Positions 1 to 9,173 of a DNA stretch of 64,000 nt are shown one piece after another; position 1 is the stretch's first letter; each line of letters begins with the position of its first letter. The translations under genes and the position numbers were made by a program. The notes beneath the pieces are model-generated. The model ran no database searches. It was not told where the DNA came from and worked only from the letters and a program-made list of their open reading frames with translations. Origin of the DNA: Balneolaceae bacterium UBA7797 (GTDB lineage Bacteria; Bacteroidota; Rhodothermia; Balneolales; Balneolaceae); the NCBI GenBank assembly GCA_002480645.1, contig DLCN01000003.1:265267-329266 (forward strand). Reading direction: 5' to 3'.

Positions 1-1715
1 ATTTCGGATCTACCACTTCGCAAAATACGTTCAGGACTCATACCAATTTTTATAGCCGTAGAATAGGGCGATCGCCCTCCGGCGACATTTATCAGGCTGG
101 AATTTCAGGAGAAGCTGATTATGAAGACCGCCCTAATGAAACAACCATTATTGGTGCAGCAAAAGTAAGCGGTAAGACCGAAAAAGGATTGTCTGTAGGA
201 TTACTGACTGCGATCACTGCCGAGGAAAAAGGTACGTATTTTAGCTCATCCAACGACGAGACAGGTAAATACCTTATTGAACCAGCAACTAACTATCTGG
301 TTTCCAGAGTTACGAAGGATCTGAATAACGGAAATGCGCAGATCGGTGGTTTTCTGAGTTCTGTAAACCGGGATCTGAATTCAGGATACTTAGAAAATTA
401 TCTGCATAAATCTGCTTATCAGGCGGGAGTGGACGGACAGTACTTTTGGAATAATCGTAATTGGGGTGCCAGTGGATCTTTATCATTCAGTTCAGTAAAT
501 GGTACTCAGGAAGCAATTACCCGAACTCAGAATACATCGGCCCATTATTACGACCGAACTGACTCCGAGGGATTGTCTCTGGACAGTTCTAAAACAAGTT
601 TAAATGGGTATTTCGGGGAATTCAGTATCGGTAAATACGGAGGGCAGGGGTTAAGATATTCGCTTACTTATTCTGAAATGAGTCCGGGATATGAGATCAA
701 TGATATGGGTTTTCAGGAAAGGGCAGACTATCGGGCACCTCACTACTATTTGGAATACATGAATGTGGATCCCAAGTATTTCCGGTTCTATCTGCTTTGG
801 CTATACGGAGGACATGCCTGGAATTTTGATGGTGATCTTATCTTCAATTATTATGCCTCAGGTGCATATTTTCAATTAAATAATTTATGGACTATTGTAG
901 GTACGGGAGGTTTAACCGGTACTTTCTACAATGACCGAATAACTCGTGGCGGGCCGATCATGCAACGCCCGAAAGATTGGAATTTCAGTCTTCAGCTCAC
1001 TACAAATTCAACGAAGAATTTTTATGTGGGTGCCAATACCTATTACCGAAGAGATGCTTCCGGAGAGATCTACAACACCAACGGACTCTCTTTTAATTTC
1101 AGGCCCACCGGTTATCTTCAGCTGGAATTAAGTCCAACCATCGTATTTGAGCGAAACACAGATCAATATGTTGATTATGCTAATATCTATGCCGAAGCTT
1201 ACGGTTATACCGATCGCTATATCTTCTCGTCGATAGACCTGAACTATTTTATGGCTGAATTCAGATTGGATTATACCTTCAGCAGTACCATGAGTTTACA
1301 AACGTACATCAGACCTTTGGTTGTTACGGGGAATTATTACGGGTTTAAGGAATTCAACGAACCCGGAACCTATAATTTTGATGAGTATGATGAAGAATCC
1401 GGTGAAATTGTGATGCAGGACGAGTGTTATGGTGTAGATTCACCATCCTGTTATTTAGTTGATGCAAATGCCGATGGAACCATAGAATATGCATTTCAAA
1501 ATCCGGATTTCGATTATAAGACCATTCAGGGAAATATGGTATTGAGATGGGAATTCAGACCGGGATCAACCGTTTATCTGGTATGGCAACAGCAACGAGA
1601 AGGGTACTTTTTTAAAACAACCGAATTCATGCCATTCAACAGCGTTGGAAATATATTCGATCAGAAACCGATCAACATATTTTTGCTTAAATTCAGTTAC
1701 TGGTTCGGAACGTGA
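1..1715 (+). CDS. DUF5916 family outer-membrane protein, C-terminal part (5' end outside window)
   Basis: The frame is open from base 3 and runs off the left edge, so only the last ~570 residues are seen. Near the start of the visible part is FYSRRIGRSP, a signature of DUF5916 proteins, which normally carry a CBM9-like N-terminal domain followed by a large barrel-like C-terminal region. The rest is rich in alternating aromatic/polar beta-strands and ends in ...KFSYWFGT, the aromatic terminus expected of an outer-membrane barrel. The substrate is unknown. The family is common in Bacteroidota/Balneolota and is often linked to surface or proteolytic functions. An internal ATG/GTG near base 189 is not a plausible start because conserved family sequence lies upstream of it. 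Confidence 0.8.
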   Translation, partial: FGSTTSQNTFRTHTNFYSRRIGRSPSGDIYQAGISGEADYEDRPNETTIIGAAKVSGKTEKGLSVGLLTAITAEEKGTYFSSSNDETGKYLIEPATNYLVSRVTKDLNNGNAQIGGFLSSVNRDLNSGYLENYLHKSAYQAGVDGQYFWNNRNWGASGSLSFSSVNGTQEAITRTQNTSAHYYDRTDSEGLSLDSSKTSLNGYFGEFSIGKYGGQGLRYSLTYSEMSPGYEINDMGFQERADYRAPHYYLEYMNVDPKYFRFYLLWLYGGHAWNFDGDLIFNYYASGAYFQLNNLWTIVGTGGLTGTFYNDRITRGGPIMQRPKDWNFSLQLTTNSTKNFYVGANTYYRRDASGEIYNTNGLSFNFRPTGYLQLELSPTIVFERNTDQYVDYANIYAEAYGYTDRYIFSSIDLNYFMAEFRLDYTFSSTMSLQTYIRPLVVTGNYYGFKEFNEPGTYNFDEYDEESGEIVMQDECYGVDSPSCYLVDANADGTIEYAFQNPDFDYKTIQGNMVLRWEFRPGSTVYLVWQQQREGYFFKTTEFMPFNSVGNIFDQKPINIFLLKFSYWFGT

Positions 1716-1799
1716 TTCAGTCAAACTATCACAAAGTTTTTCATAATACTTCTCTATTTTATTTGTTAGATAGCTGGAAAAATTAACAACTAAATTATT

Positions 1800-2498
1800 A
1801 TGCAAGCACAAACACATTTAACTGCAGATCAGGTTAAAAGCATACAAGCTAGTTTTATCAATAAAGTGTATGCATGGATGAGTCTGGCATTGGTATTGAC
1901 CGGTTTCGTGGCTATGCGAACCTCCCAATCTCAGGCTATGATGGAATTCATCTTTGGTTCCAGAGCTCCTATTCTCATACTTATTGTGGCTGAATTGGGA
2001 TTAGTGATATGGCTGTCATCAGCTATACAGAAAATGTCTTCGAATCTGGCAATCGGTTTATTCCTGTTATACTCAGCTTTAAACGGATTAACACTTTCTG
2101 CCATATTCATTTTATATACGGGAGCTTCGATCGCTTCAACTTTCTTTATCACTGCCGGGACATTTGGTGCCATGAGTATATATGGCTACTTCACCAAAAA
2201 GGATCTTACCAACATGGGAAGTTTGCTATTCATGGCGCTCATTGGGTTGATCATTGCCTCTGTGGTGAACCTGTTCTGGCATAACAGCACGTTATACTGG
2301 ATCGTAACCTATGCCGGAGTACTCATTTTTGTCGGGCTCACAGCATACGACACCCAAAAGATAAAACGTATGAGCATGGAAATGGATATTGATACCGAGG
2401 AAGGTCGCAAAGGAGCTATTATGGGAGCATTAGCGCTCTATCTCGATTTTATTAACCTTTTCCTTTTCTTACTCAGAATTTTTGGAAACCGACGTTAA
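1800..2498 (+). CDS. Bax inhibitor-1/YccA family membrane protein
   Basis: 232 residues with about seven hydrophobic helices. The last helices contain the family hallmark GLTAYDTQKIK, whose aspartate belongs to the pH-sensing di-aspartyl region of BI-1 proteins such as BsYetJ. Members are inner-membrane proteins with a Ca2+-leak/channel-like activity, or modulators of membrane proteases (YccA-FtsH); which applies here cannot be told from sequence. Length is normal for the family. It is monocistronic: an 84-base gap separates it from the DUF5916 gene, and a strong hairpin terminator follows directly. Confidence 0.9.
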   Translation: MQAQTHLTADQVKSIQASFINKVYAWMSLALVLTGFVAMRTSQSQAMMEFIFGSRAPILILIVAELGLVIWLSSAIQKMSSNLAIGLFLLYSALNGLTLSAIFILYTGASIASTFFITAGTFGAMSIYGYFTKKDLTNMGSLLFMALIGLIIASVVNLFWHNSTLYWIVTYAGVLIFVGLTAYDTQKIKRMSMEMDIDTEEGRKGAIMGALALYLDFINLFLFLLRIFGNRR

Positions 2499-2521
2499 AT
2501 AAAACGCTAAGTGTTGTTTTA

Positions 2522-2549
2522 GCCCATTCATTTAGAATGGGCTTTTTTT
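2522..2549 (+). terminator. Rho-independent terminator after the BI-1 gene
   Basis: Perfect 8-bp stem GCCCATTC/GAATGGGC with loop ATTTA, followed by seven T. The T tract overlaps the stop codon of the convergent GH3 gene. Confidence 0.9.
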
Positions 2550-4812
2550 ATGCCGTTAACTCAAACCGTGCAGATAACAGATCCTCGGAATTACCACCCA
2601 CCATTACATCAAATTCTCCGGGTTCGGCTTTAAAAATTCTGTCAGCTCCATAAAAAGCGAGATCTTTCCAGCCAATTGTAAAAGTAACGGTCTTTTTTTC
2701 ACCAGCTTTAAAATGAAGCTTTTCAAAACCTTTGAGTTCTTTAACCGGCCGTATGGTACTCGAGTAAAGATCATTGATATATAACTGAACGACTTCCTCT
2801 CCGTCGTAACTGCCGGTATTTTCAACCTCAATTGAAACGGTCAGAGACTCGTCCATGGAGATTGTATCGGTATTCAGTTTCAGGTTAGAATACTCGAAAG
2901 TGGTGTAACTTAATCCATGTCCGAAGGCGTATTGAGGAGTTTTATCACAATCGGAATAATGGGACCAGAAAACAAAGTTTGGGTCGCCCGGTATAGGGTC
3001 TGGTCTTCCTGTTCTGGTATGATTGTAACTGATAGGGATCTGACCGATCGAACGTGGAATTGAGAGGGCCAGTTTTCCGGAAGGATTACATTTCCCGGTC
3101 AATAATTCAGCGATCGCATTTCCGCTTTGAGAACCCAGATACCAGCTCTCCAGAATTGATGGAATATTTTCATATAACCAGGGTTCAGCTATCGGTCGTC
3201 CATTCATCATGATGGCAACCACATTCTTATTTATTGCATAGACTTTTTTTAACAGTTTGAGCTGAGCACCTTTTAAGCCAATAAATGTCTGGCTACGACC
3301 TTCACCGGTCTGAAAACATTCTTCACCCAATACAAAAAGTACGAGATCTGATCGTTCAGCTACTTCTAAGGCTTCAGTAAAACCTGATTCATCATCACTC
3401 TGAGAAAGATCCACTTCCTGGGTAAATGTAGGAGGCTCTACAGATAATGTATACCCTTTAGCAAATAGAATCTCTGTTTCCGATGGTACATGTTTTTGTA
3501 AACCCTCAAGGATTGAAACACCTGATTGAGCTTCAGTTCGTGCCCGCCAGCTTCCAAGGGGAGCGTCCTTATCATCAGCTAATTTGCCAATCACTCCGAT
3601 GGTTTTGACAGATTTCCTGATAGGAAGGAGGTTTTTATCATTTTTCAGAAGAACAGCAGAACTCTTAGCTGCTTCCAGAGCCTTGCTATGATGATCTTCA
3701 ACATGATCCAGTAAATAGCTGCGGCTTTCGTCACAGTAACGATAGGGATCGTCAAAGAGTCCAAGGTTCAGTTTTAACGTTAAGATCCTGCGAACAGCAT
3801 CATCTATCATTTTTTCCTCTACAGCACCTTCATTAACCAGGGCTTCCAGATTATTTTCATACACCCGGCTTTCCATATCCATATCGGTACCGGCGATAAT
3901 TGCTTTATAGGCTGCATCTTTGTTGTCCTTAGCATATTGATGGACCACCATTTCAGAAATGGTTGAATAATCCGTAATGATGAAACCTTTAAAACCCAAT
4001 TCCTTTTTCAAAATATCTCGTTGCAAATAGGAATTTGCGGTAACCGGAATTCCGTTAAAATCGCTGAATGCATTCATCACCGTAGAAACGCCGGCATCAA
4101 TAGCTGCCTTGAAGGGTGGGAGAACCTGATTTAAAAAAGTATTATCACTGATCTCAGTAGTATTGTACTCCAAGGCAGCATTTAAAAAGCCATAAGCAGC
4201 AAAGTGTTTTGCGGTAGCAGCCATTGTATCAGGTTTGCTCAGATCCTCACCCTGGAAACCTTTTACCCGTGCAGCGGATACTTTTGAAACCAGATACGGA
4301 TCTTCGCCGGCGCCTTCCATCACCCGTCCCCACCGGGCATCTCTGCTGATATCCATCATAGGGGCAAACGCCCAGTTCAAACCAGCAGCTGTAGCTTCAG
4401 TAGCGGCAATTCTGGTGGCATTTTCAATATGTGTCAGATCCCAGCTGCAGGCATCGGCGATCGGGATGGGAAACATGGTCTTATAACCGTGAACTACATC
4501 ATATCCGAACAGTAAAGGGATCCCGAGTCGGGAATTTTCCACAGCAATTTTCTGGGCTTCACGGGTGGCTTCCGTTCCCAGAATATTCAGCATTGCACCC
4601 ACTCTTCCCTCCGCGATCTTTTCGTATCGGTCGATATCATCTTTCTGAACCGGTGGACCGGTAACATCCCAGCTGGCATCGTACTGTGTCATTTGTCCGA
4701 TCTTTTCAGAGAGGGTCATTTTTCCGATCAGATCTTCAATAAAATCTTGTGTATTGGTTTCTTCCCCGCTGCTGCTATCAATAATAGTATTAGCTGCTTT
4801 TATCGCACTCAA
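2548..4812 (-). CDS. Glycoside hydrolase family 3 (beta-glucosidase/xylosidase type)
   Basis: 754 residues. Layout is GH3 (beta/alpha)8 barrel (~25-340) with KHFAAYG around residue 202, then the alpha/beta sandwich domain (~380-610), then a fibronectin-III-like domain (~660-750). D281 in GFIITDY is the expected catalytic nucleophile. It releases terminal sugars from beta-linked oligosaccharides. The only start that keeps the whole reading frame is TTG (4810-4812), seven codons after an in-frame stop and without a clear Shine-Dalgarno site. No signal peptide is present, unlike the GH3 at 54389-56809, so it is predicted cytoplasmic unless the 5' end is truncated. Substrate specificity cannot be assigned. 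Confidence 0.9.
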   Translation of the reverse strand: MSAIKAANTIIDSSSGEETNTQDFIEDLIGKMTLSEKIGQMTQYDASWDVTGPPVQKDDIDRYEKIAEGRVGAMLNILGTEATREAQKIAVENSRLGIPLLFGYDVVHGYKTMFPIPIADACSWDLTHIENATRIAATEATAAGLNWAFAPMMDISRDARWGRVMEGAGEDPYLVSKVSAARVKGFQGEDLSKPDTMAATAKHFAAYGFLNAALEYNTTEISDNTFLNQVLPPFKAAIDAGVSTVMNAFSDFNGIPVTANSYLQRDILKKELGFKGFIITDYSTISEMVVHQYAKDNKDAAYKAIIAGTDMDMESRVYENNLEALVNEGAVEEKMIDDAVRRILTLKLNLGLFDDPYRYCDESRSYLLDHVEDHHSKALEAAKSSAVLLKNDKNLLPIRKSVKTIGVIGKLADDKDAPLGSWRARTEAQSGVSILEGLQKHVPSETEILFAKGYTLSVEPPTFTQEVDLSQSDDESGFTEALEVAERSDLVLFVLGEECFQTGEGRSQTFIGLKGAQLKLLKKVYAINKNVVAIMMNGRPIAEPWLYENIPSILESWYLGSQSGNAIAELLTGKCNPSGKLALSIPRSIGQIPISYNHTRTGRPDPIPGDPNFVFWSHYSDCDKTPQYAFGHGLSYTTFEYSNLKLNTDTISMDESLTVSIEVENTGSYDGEEVVQLYINDLYSSTIRPVKELKGFEKLHFKAGEKKTVTFTIGWKDLAFYGADRIFKAEPGEFDVMVGGNSEDLLSARFELTA

Positions 4813-5047
4813 TAGCTTAATAATTTGTTGAGGTTAGGTAATATTGATGAATTTATAAATTTGATTGATTAATTCCTTGAGGAAATTTACTCCGTCCTAA
4901 TTTGATGCATTACTAAAGGCAGATATGAATACTGAGGAGGCATATTAATTAAATACCCGACTATTCAGATCAACTGAATCTATATCATTCAGCAGTTTCT
5001 AAAATCCACGAATAGGAACATTCAGAGTTTAGTGATATAAGATTTAG

Positions 5048-5055
5048 TACCTTTG
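5048..5055 (+). promoter_or_regulatory. Possible TAnnTTTG -7 box upstream of the YgjP-like gene
   Basis: TACCTTTG fits the Bacteroidota -7 consensus, about 50 bases before the ATG at 5106. I do not see a convincing TTG-type -33 box. This lies in the 293-base divergent gap 4813-5105, which otherwise holds nothing recognisable. Confidence 0.35.
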
Positions 5056-5105
5056 CGATGAATTATTTTTGAAGGTTAAAGAAAGCGATCTACTATCACA
5101 GAATA

Positions 5106-5822
5106 ATGTTTCGGAAACACAGAACAAAGGAATATGTGATCAATTTCGATGGTATCGAAATACATATCCATAGAAAAAAGATCAAAAATCTTTATCTGAG
5201 GATTCAGAAAGCAGATGGTAGTGTAAAAGCTTCGGTGCCCTTGTCATTGTCGGATAATCAGATCAGAAAGTTTCTGGCATCAAAAGCTGATTGGATAAAC
5301 AAAAAAGTAGAAGTAGCTCAAAGGCATCCATCATCTAAACCATTTACCTACACAGATGGCGAAGTTCATTATTTCAAAGGGGAGTCGTATAAATTAAGGG
5401 TCATACCAATAAAAGGTCGGGAAAGCTTGATGTTGGTAGGGGATGAAATGATTCTGCGGGTAAAAGAAGAAAGTGATCGAAAACGACGAGAGAAACTGGT
5501 CGATAATTATTACAGATCGTATTTGAAAAAAAGGATAGGGGAATTGGTGATTAAATGGGAGCCTATCATGAATGTGAAAGTGAATGAATCGCGCATAAAG
5601 AAAATGAAAACGCGATGGGGAACCTGCAATATTTCGAAGAAAAGGGTATGGATAAATCTGCAATTGGCAAAAATGTCTGACGGCTGCCTGGAAAGTGTAG
5701 TTGTTCACGAATTAACCCATTTGCTTGAACGCTATCATAATAAGAGATTTTACAGTTTGATGGATTCCTTTTACCCGGAATGGAGGAATTATGAAAAAGA
5801 GTTAAAATCCCCAATTGATTAA
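5106..5822 (+). CDS. YgjP-like (DUF45/SprT-related) zinc metallopeptidase
   Basis: 238 residues. The C-terminal half carries HELTH (H201, E202, H205) and a downstream H211 in ERYHNKRF, the three-histidine-plus-glutamate arrangement of the gluzincin-like YgjP/DUF45 family. The preceding KTRWGTCN block is also typical. The N-terminal ~75 residues are a beta-rich segment common to the family. No signal peptide, so cytoplasmic. YgjP proteins often sit near type I restriction genes, but none are here. The physiological substrate is unknown. Confidence 0.88.
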   Translation: MFRKHRTKEYVINFDGIEIHIHRKKIKNLYLRIQKADGSVKASVPLSLSDNQIRKFLASKADWINKKVEVAQRHPSSKPFTYTDGEVHYFKGESYKLRVIPIKGRESLMLVGDEMILRVKEESDRKRREKLVDNYYRSYLKKRIGELVIKWEPIMNVKVNESRIKKMKTRWGTCNISKKRVWINLQLAKMSDGCLESVVVHELTHLLERYHNKRFYSLMDSFYPEWRNYEKELKSPID

Positions 5823-5871
5823 ATAACACCGTATCTTAACAGGCTCACTTATTATTTTTGAAATTTATCCT

Positions 5872-6249
5872 ATGAGTAATAAATCAAATTCAAAATTGGG
5901 ATTTTGGGACAGAATCGGGATCGGATTATCCGGGCTTTGTGCTATTCACTGTCTGGCTGTACCAATTGTTATTTCATTGATCCCACTCTGGCCGGCTTTT
6001 GAGCATTTTCATGGCTATACACATTTAATATTTTTTCTGGCCATTGCTCCAACTGTAATCCTATCTCTGCAACGTAAACATGAGAACCCTAAGGTCACCG
6101 TGCTTTTATTTTCAGGGGTTATTGTGATCTTTCTGGCGTGGTTCTTTAACGATACTCTGGGCGAATATGGAGAAGCCGGAGTTACACTGATCGGTAGTAC
6201 CTTACTGATTACAGGTCACTGGATGAATTATAAGTCAAAAATGCATTAA
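5872..6249 (+). CDS. MerC-domain small membrane protein
   Basis: 125 residues with four predicted membrane helices. The first helix contains LCAIHC (C23, C27), the cysteine pair that defines the MerC family of mercuric-ion transporters. No merR, merA or merP is adjacent, so mercury resistance is not supported. Chromosomal MerC-like proteins of this kind in Bacteroidota may handle other metals. A 49-base gap separates it from the YgjP gene. Confidence 0.8.
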   Translation: MSNKSNSKLGFWDRIGIGLSGLCAIHCLAVPIVISLIPLWPAFEHFHGYTHLIFFLAIAPTVILSLQRKHENPKVTVLLFSGVIVIFLAWFFNDTLGEYGEAGVTLIGSTLLITGHWMNYKSKMH

Positions 6250-6363
6250 ACCCCGCCTCCGTTAAGCGTATTAATATTTAATTATCTGAAGATTTATTAA
6301 TACAAATAAATGGAGTATTGACGTATATTTCAGGCCGCTTAAGTAGGACAACCGGCTATCCCA

Positions 6364-7218
6364 TTGGGAAAATATATCATCATTCTTTTTACTGTAGTAA
6401 TGCTCGCCTCATGCGACCTTCTGGAAGTGTCGGATATGGATGAATACCCGGTCAAAGTTAATCCCTACACAATGGCCGAGTTGACTGAATTAAATGATCA
6501 TTATCACCAATTGAACGGTGGAAGAATTTGTTCCACCCTAAACGAATTCGGTTTTACCGGATACAGTAGAGTATTATTTCCAAACGATGAAAATCCGTGC
6601 CTTCAAAGGGAGATAAGCCGGATAGAAATACTGGATTCAGATTCTCTGTTGGATGTTGCTAAGCAAACCCTGTTAGAGAATCAGGAATTCACCATGGTTA
6701 CTGATACCTCACTACTTGAACTTGAAGAAGTATTCCCTTTATACGGATGTACGATTTGTGAGGGACCTGAAACTGATAACAAGATCATAGAGTGGAAATT
6801 CAGGTTTTCAAGTCAAAAATTTGGTAACATCCCGGTCGAGAATACCGAAATTACTGTCTTTGTTGATGCCCTTGGAGTTAATCGGATCTGGGGTAATTGG
6901 TATCAGGAAGTGAAGAGTTATGGTTTAATTAATATCGGGTATATGCAGGCACAGGAAAGTGTTAAAGGTTGGCAGTTTGATATGAACGAGATAACCGGTG
7001 AAGATTACATCTTTACGGTAACAGAAACCTCAATGACAGAGCAACCTGAGTTTCGTTTTTTGCCTCACCTGAATCGGGATACACTTGAGTTAAGGAAATC
7101 ATGGTTAGTGCCGATAATGTACGACAAGGAGTTGATAGAAGGGTGGCATGCATATGTGGATGCTTATGAAGGAACCCTGCTCCGGTTTGAAACTATTGGC
7201 TTACAGGACAATTTATAA
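6364..7218 (+). CDS. Hypothetical lipoprotein
   Basis: 284 residues from a TTG start; no in-frame ATG precedes the signal sequence. The N-terminus is a short lipoprotein signal ending in LASC, with Cys17 the lipidated residue. The mature part has four further cysteines (ICSTL, PCLQR, GCTIC), which could form disulfides or bind metal. I do not recognise the family. The C-terminal part (ELIEGWHAYVDAYEGTLLRF) resembles the strand pattern of PepSY-like secreted domains, but only weakly. Confidence 0.65.
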   Translation: MGKYIIILFTVVMLASCDLLEVSDMDEYPVKVNPYTMAELTELNDHYHQLNGGRICSTLNEFGFTGYSRVLFPNDENPCLQREISRIEILDSDSLLDVAKQTLLENQEFTMVTDTSLLELEEVFPLYGCTICEGPETDNKIIEWKFRFSSQKFGNIPVENTEITVFVDALGVNRIWGNWYQEVKSYGLINIGYMQAQESVKGWQFDMNEITGEDYIFTVTETSMTEQPEFRFLPHLNRDTLELRKSWLVPIMYDKELIEGWHAYVDAYEGTLLRFETIGLQDNL

Positions 7219-7278
7219 TTATGAATTCATTCACAGAGTATTATATTTTTAGTAACATTTTAGAATGTTGATACTCAT

Positions 7279-7704
7279 GTGGTTGAATCACTAAGGACAA
7301 GCAATATTAAATCTAAAATACCTACGAAATTGACTGAATTACTTGGCAAAACAAAAAGAGTTCTCATCGTCGAAGACGACATGATCATCTCGTTGGTGAT
7401 AGAAAATATGGTTCGTGAGTTAGGCCACGAAGTTATCGGGAAAGCCGCATCGGGCGAAGATGCGATAAACCTGGCTTTAAATGAACAACCTGATCTTATT
7501 CTAATGGATATCCGGCTTAAAGGAGAAATGGATGGCATTGAAGCTGTTCTGGCCATTAAAGAAAAGATTAATACTTCTGTTATCTATTTAACAGGAAACT
7601 CTGATCGGGTGAACTATGATCGTGCCAAAGCCACCGATTTCATCGATCTGATCACTAAACCATTTACGATTTCTGACCTGACCAAATCATTCGAATTGGT
7701 ATAA
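7279..7704 (+). CDS. Receiver-only response regulator
   Basis: 141 residues from a GTG start; a nearby ATG is out of frame and runs into a stop. A single REC domain occupies residues ~26-140: acidic pair D33/D34, phospho-acceptor D77 in LILMD, T105 in YLTGN, K127 in TKPF. There is no output domain. An N-terminal tail of about 25 residues precedes the fold. Such CheY/Spo0F-like proteins relay phosphate or bind a partner. No histidine kinase is nearby, so its partner is unknown. The rotor-like gene in the locus ~13 kb away makes a CheY-type role tempting, but nothing in the sequence links them. Confidence 0.88.
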   Translation: MVESLRTSNIKSKIPTKLTELLGKTKRVLIVEDDMIISLVIENMVRELGHEVIGKAASGEDAINLALNEQPDLILMDIRLKGEMDGIEAVLAIKEKINTSVIYLTGNSDRVNYDRAKATDFIDLITKPFTISDLTKSFELV

Positions 7705-7771
7705 AATCAGTTTTTGTGCATCTTATTCCTGATCCCATCGTATCCGTGCACCGGATTTAAATCAGGATAAA

Positions 7772-8458
7772 ATGAGTACGAAATTCAGAAATCTAAAAAA
7801 CGACCTAAACGATCTTGAACGTGAAGTAGGAGGAGTGGATGAGAACTCCTCTTCCGGTTCAGTAACATCCGGTAAAACAGCAAACTATATCCTGTTGTTT
7901 GCTTTTTTGGCAACCCTGCTTTTCTATACCGGAACCCGTATAAGTAATTTCTCCTTTGGTTTAGGAGATCGGTTCGAGAATGTGGTTAACTCGATGAATC
8001 AGGCAAGTCCTGAGTTATTGGATGGAATGGGGGAATGGCTGGTAGAAATGGGGTACCCGGAAATGACTCACGAAGAACTACAGGCATGGAGAGATAAAGG
8101 AGTGACAGCGACAAAAACATCTGAGTTCAGAGATATAGGCTACACGGATATCACACTTGAAGAGGTTTCTATGCTGGATCAGGCTGGTGTTTCTACCACT
8201 TTTGCAAGATACATGAATGAACTGGGGTATGAGTTAAGTATTCAGGACCTGTTGGATCTGGAGAATGCCGGTGTTAAAGCATATTTCACAAGCAGAATGC
8301 TAGATCTTGGTTATACAAGAGAGCAGCTTACGAAAGAGACCCTCATCAGGTTGAGAAAAAGTAATGTTACGGAAGATCTCGCTGCACAGCTCAAGGAAGA
8401 AAGAGGGGCGTTACCTACCATCGAAGAACTCATCAGGTATCGAATCAGTAATCAGTAA
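7772..8458 (+). CDS. Membrane-anchored protein with ~29-residue helical repeats
   Basis: 228 residues. A polar, cytoplasmic-looking N-terminus (1-37) is followed by one membrane helix (~38-54). From ~94 to 207 come four tandem repeats of 28-29 residues, each starting with GY and containing an L-x-x-L-x-x-x-GV core (for example LLDLENAGV). These helix-pair repeats are found in the exported parts of some BlaR1/M56-like and anti-sigma-like proteins in the FCB group. No enzymatic motif is present. Possibly a protein-interaction scaffold. Confidence 0.6.
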   Translation: MSTKFRNLKNDLNDLEREVGGVDENSSSGSVTSGKTANYILLFAFLATLLFYTGTRISNFSFGLGDRFENVVNSMNQASPELLDGMGEWLVEMGYPEMTHEELQAWRDKGVTATKTSEFRDIGYTDITLEEVSMLDQAGVSTTFARYMNELGYELSIQDLLDLENAGVKAYFTSRMLDLGYTREQLTKETLIRLRKSNVTEDLAAQLKEERGALPTIEELIRYRISNQ

Positions 8459-8528
8459 AAGTTAGTATTCGGAACCATTACCGGTTTTTTTCATAGGAAA
8501 GATTGAATCACAATAAAAAATCTTGACT

Positions 8529-9095
8529 ATGAAATTACTACGATCATTATTCATTGTAACGATCATTGCATTGTTTGGAAGCAGTGTATATGCGCAGAAT
8601 TTACTGGAAAATAAATCAGGAATCGGGCCCCGGTTCGGTTACTATAAAGCCCCTGATGCTGAAGATGGTACCATGTTCTTTGGTGTACAGAGCAGATTCA
8701 GAGGTAAGATCTTTGGTGGCGAACTCGCCTTTGAATACCGGGGAGAACAGGATTATACGGTCTCAGGCGGTGAATTATCAGTAAGGCAAATTCCTGTAAC
8801 AGCTTCTTTAATGGCTTATGTACCCGTTGCTCCCAATTTTCAACCTTACGGTGTAGCCGGACTGGGAGCTTACTATACGATCACCGATTATGATGGAAAT
8901 TTCATTAATTCTGATACAGAAACACAAGTAAATGTGGGGTACCACCTTGGATTTGGATTAGACCTGCCGATATCGAATGCTGCCGCATTAAATATCGATT
9001 ACCGATATTTATATCTGGATGGCGACAATGAAAATCTACCTGAAAAAGAATACTCAGGAAATGCCATAACAGGTGGATTAACATTTTATTTCTAA
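8529..9095 (+). CDS. Small outer-membrane beta-barrel protein (OmpA/OmpW-like)
   Basis: 188 residues from ATG at 8529; a TTG two codons earlier is less likely. A signal peptide ends at SSVYAQ. The mature part is alternating beta-strands with glycine-rich turns and a C-terminal ...GGLTFYF, the terminal aromatic BAM signal. About eight strands, consistent with the porin-family 'outer membrane protein beta-barrel' domain. Function unknown; many such proteins are structural. A strong terminator follows. Confidence 0.75.
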   Translation: MKLLRSLFIVTIIALFGSSVYAQNLLENKSGIGPRFGYYKAPDAEDGTMFFGVQSRFRGKIFGGELAFEYRGEQDYTVSGGELSVRQIPVTASLMAYVPVAPNFQPYGVAGLGAYYTITDYDGNFINSDTETQVNVGYHLGFGLDLPISNAAALNIDYRYLYLDGDNENLPEKEYSGNAITGGLTFYF

Positions 9096-9119
9096 GGAAT
9101 AAAAATGGTATTTTAAAAG

Positions 9120-9150
9120 CCCGGAACTCATTGAGTTACCGGGTTTTTTT
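9120..9150 (+). terminator. Rho-independent terminator after the beta-barrel gene
   Basis: Stem CCCGGAACTC pairs with GAGTTaCCGGG (one bulged A), loop ATT, followed by seven T. Confidence 0.88.
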
Positions 9151-9173
9151 ATGCACAAAAATTATCAAAAATT

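Noticed and set aside
5872..6249. MerC gene as part of a mercury-resistance operon
   Set aside because: No merR, merT, merP or merA gene is adjacent.
7279..7704. Receiver protein as the CheY of the rotor system
   Set aside because: It lies ~10 kb from the cluster on the opposite strand with no chemotaxis genes; linking them would be speculation.
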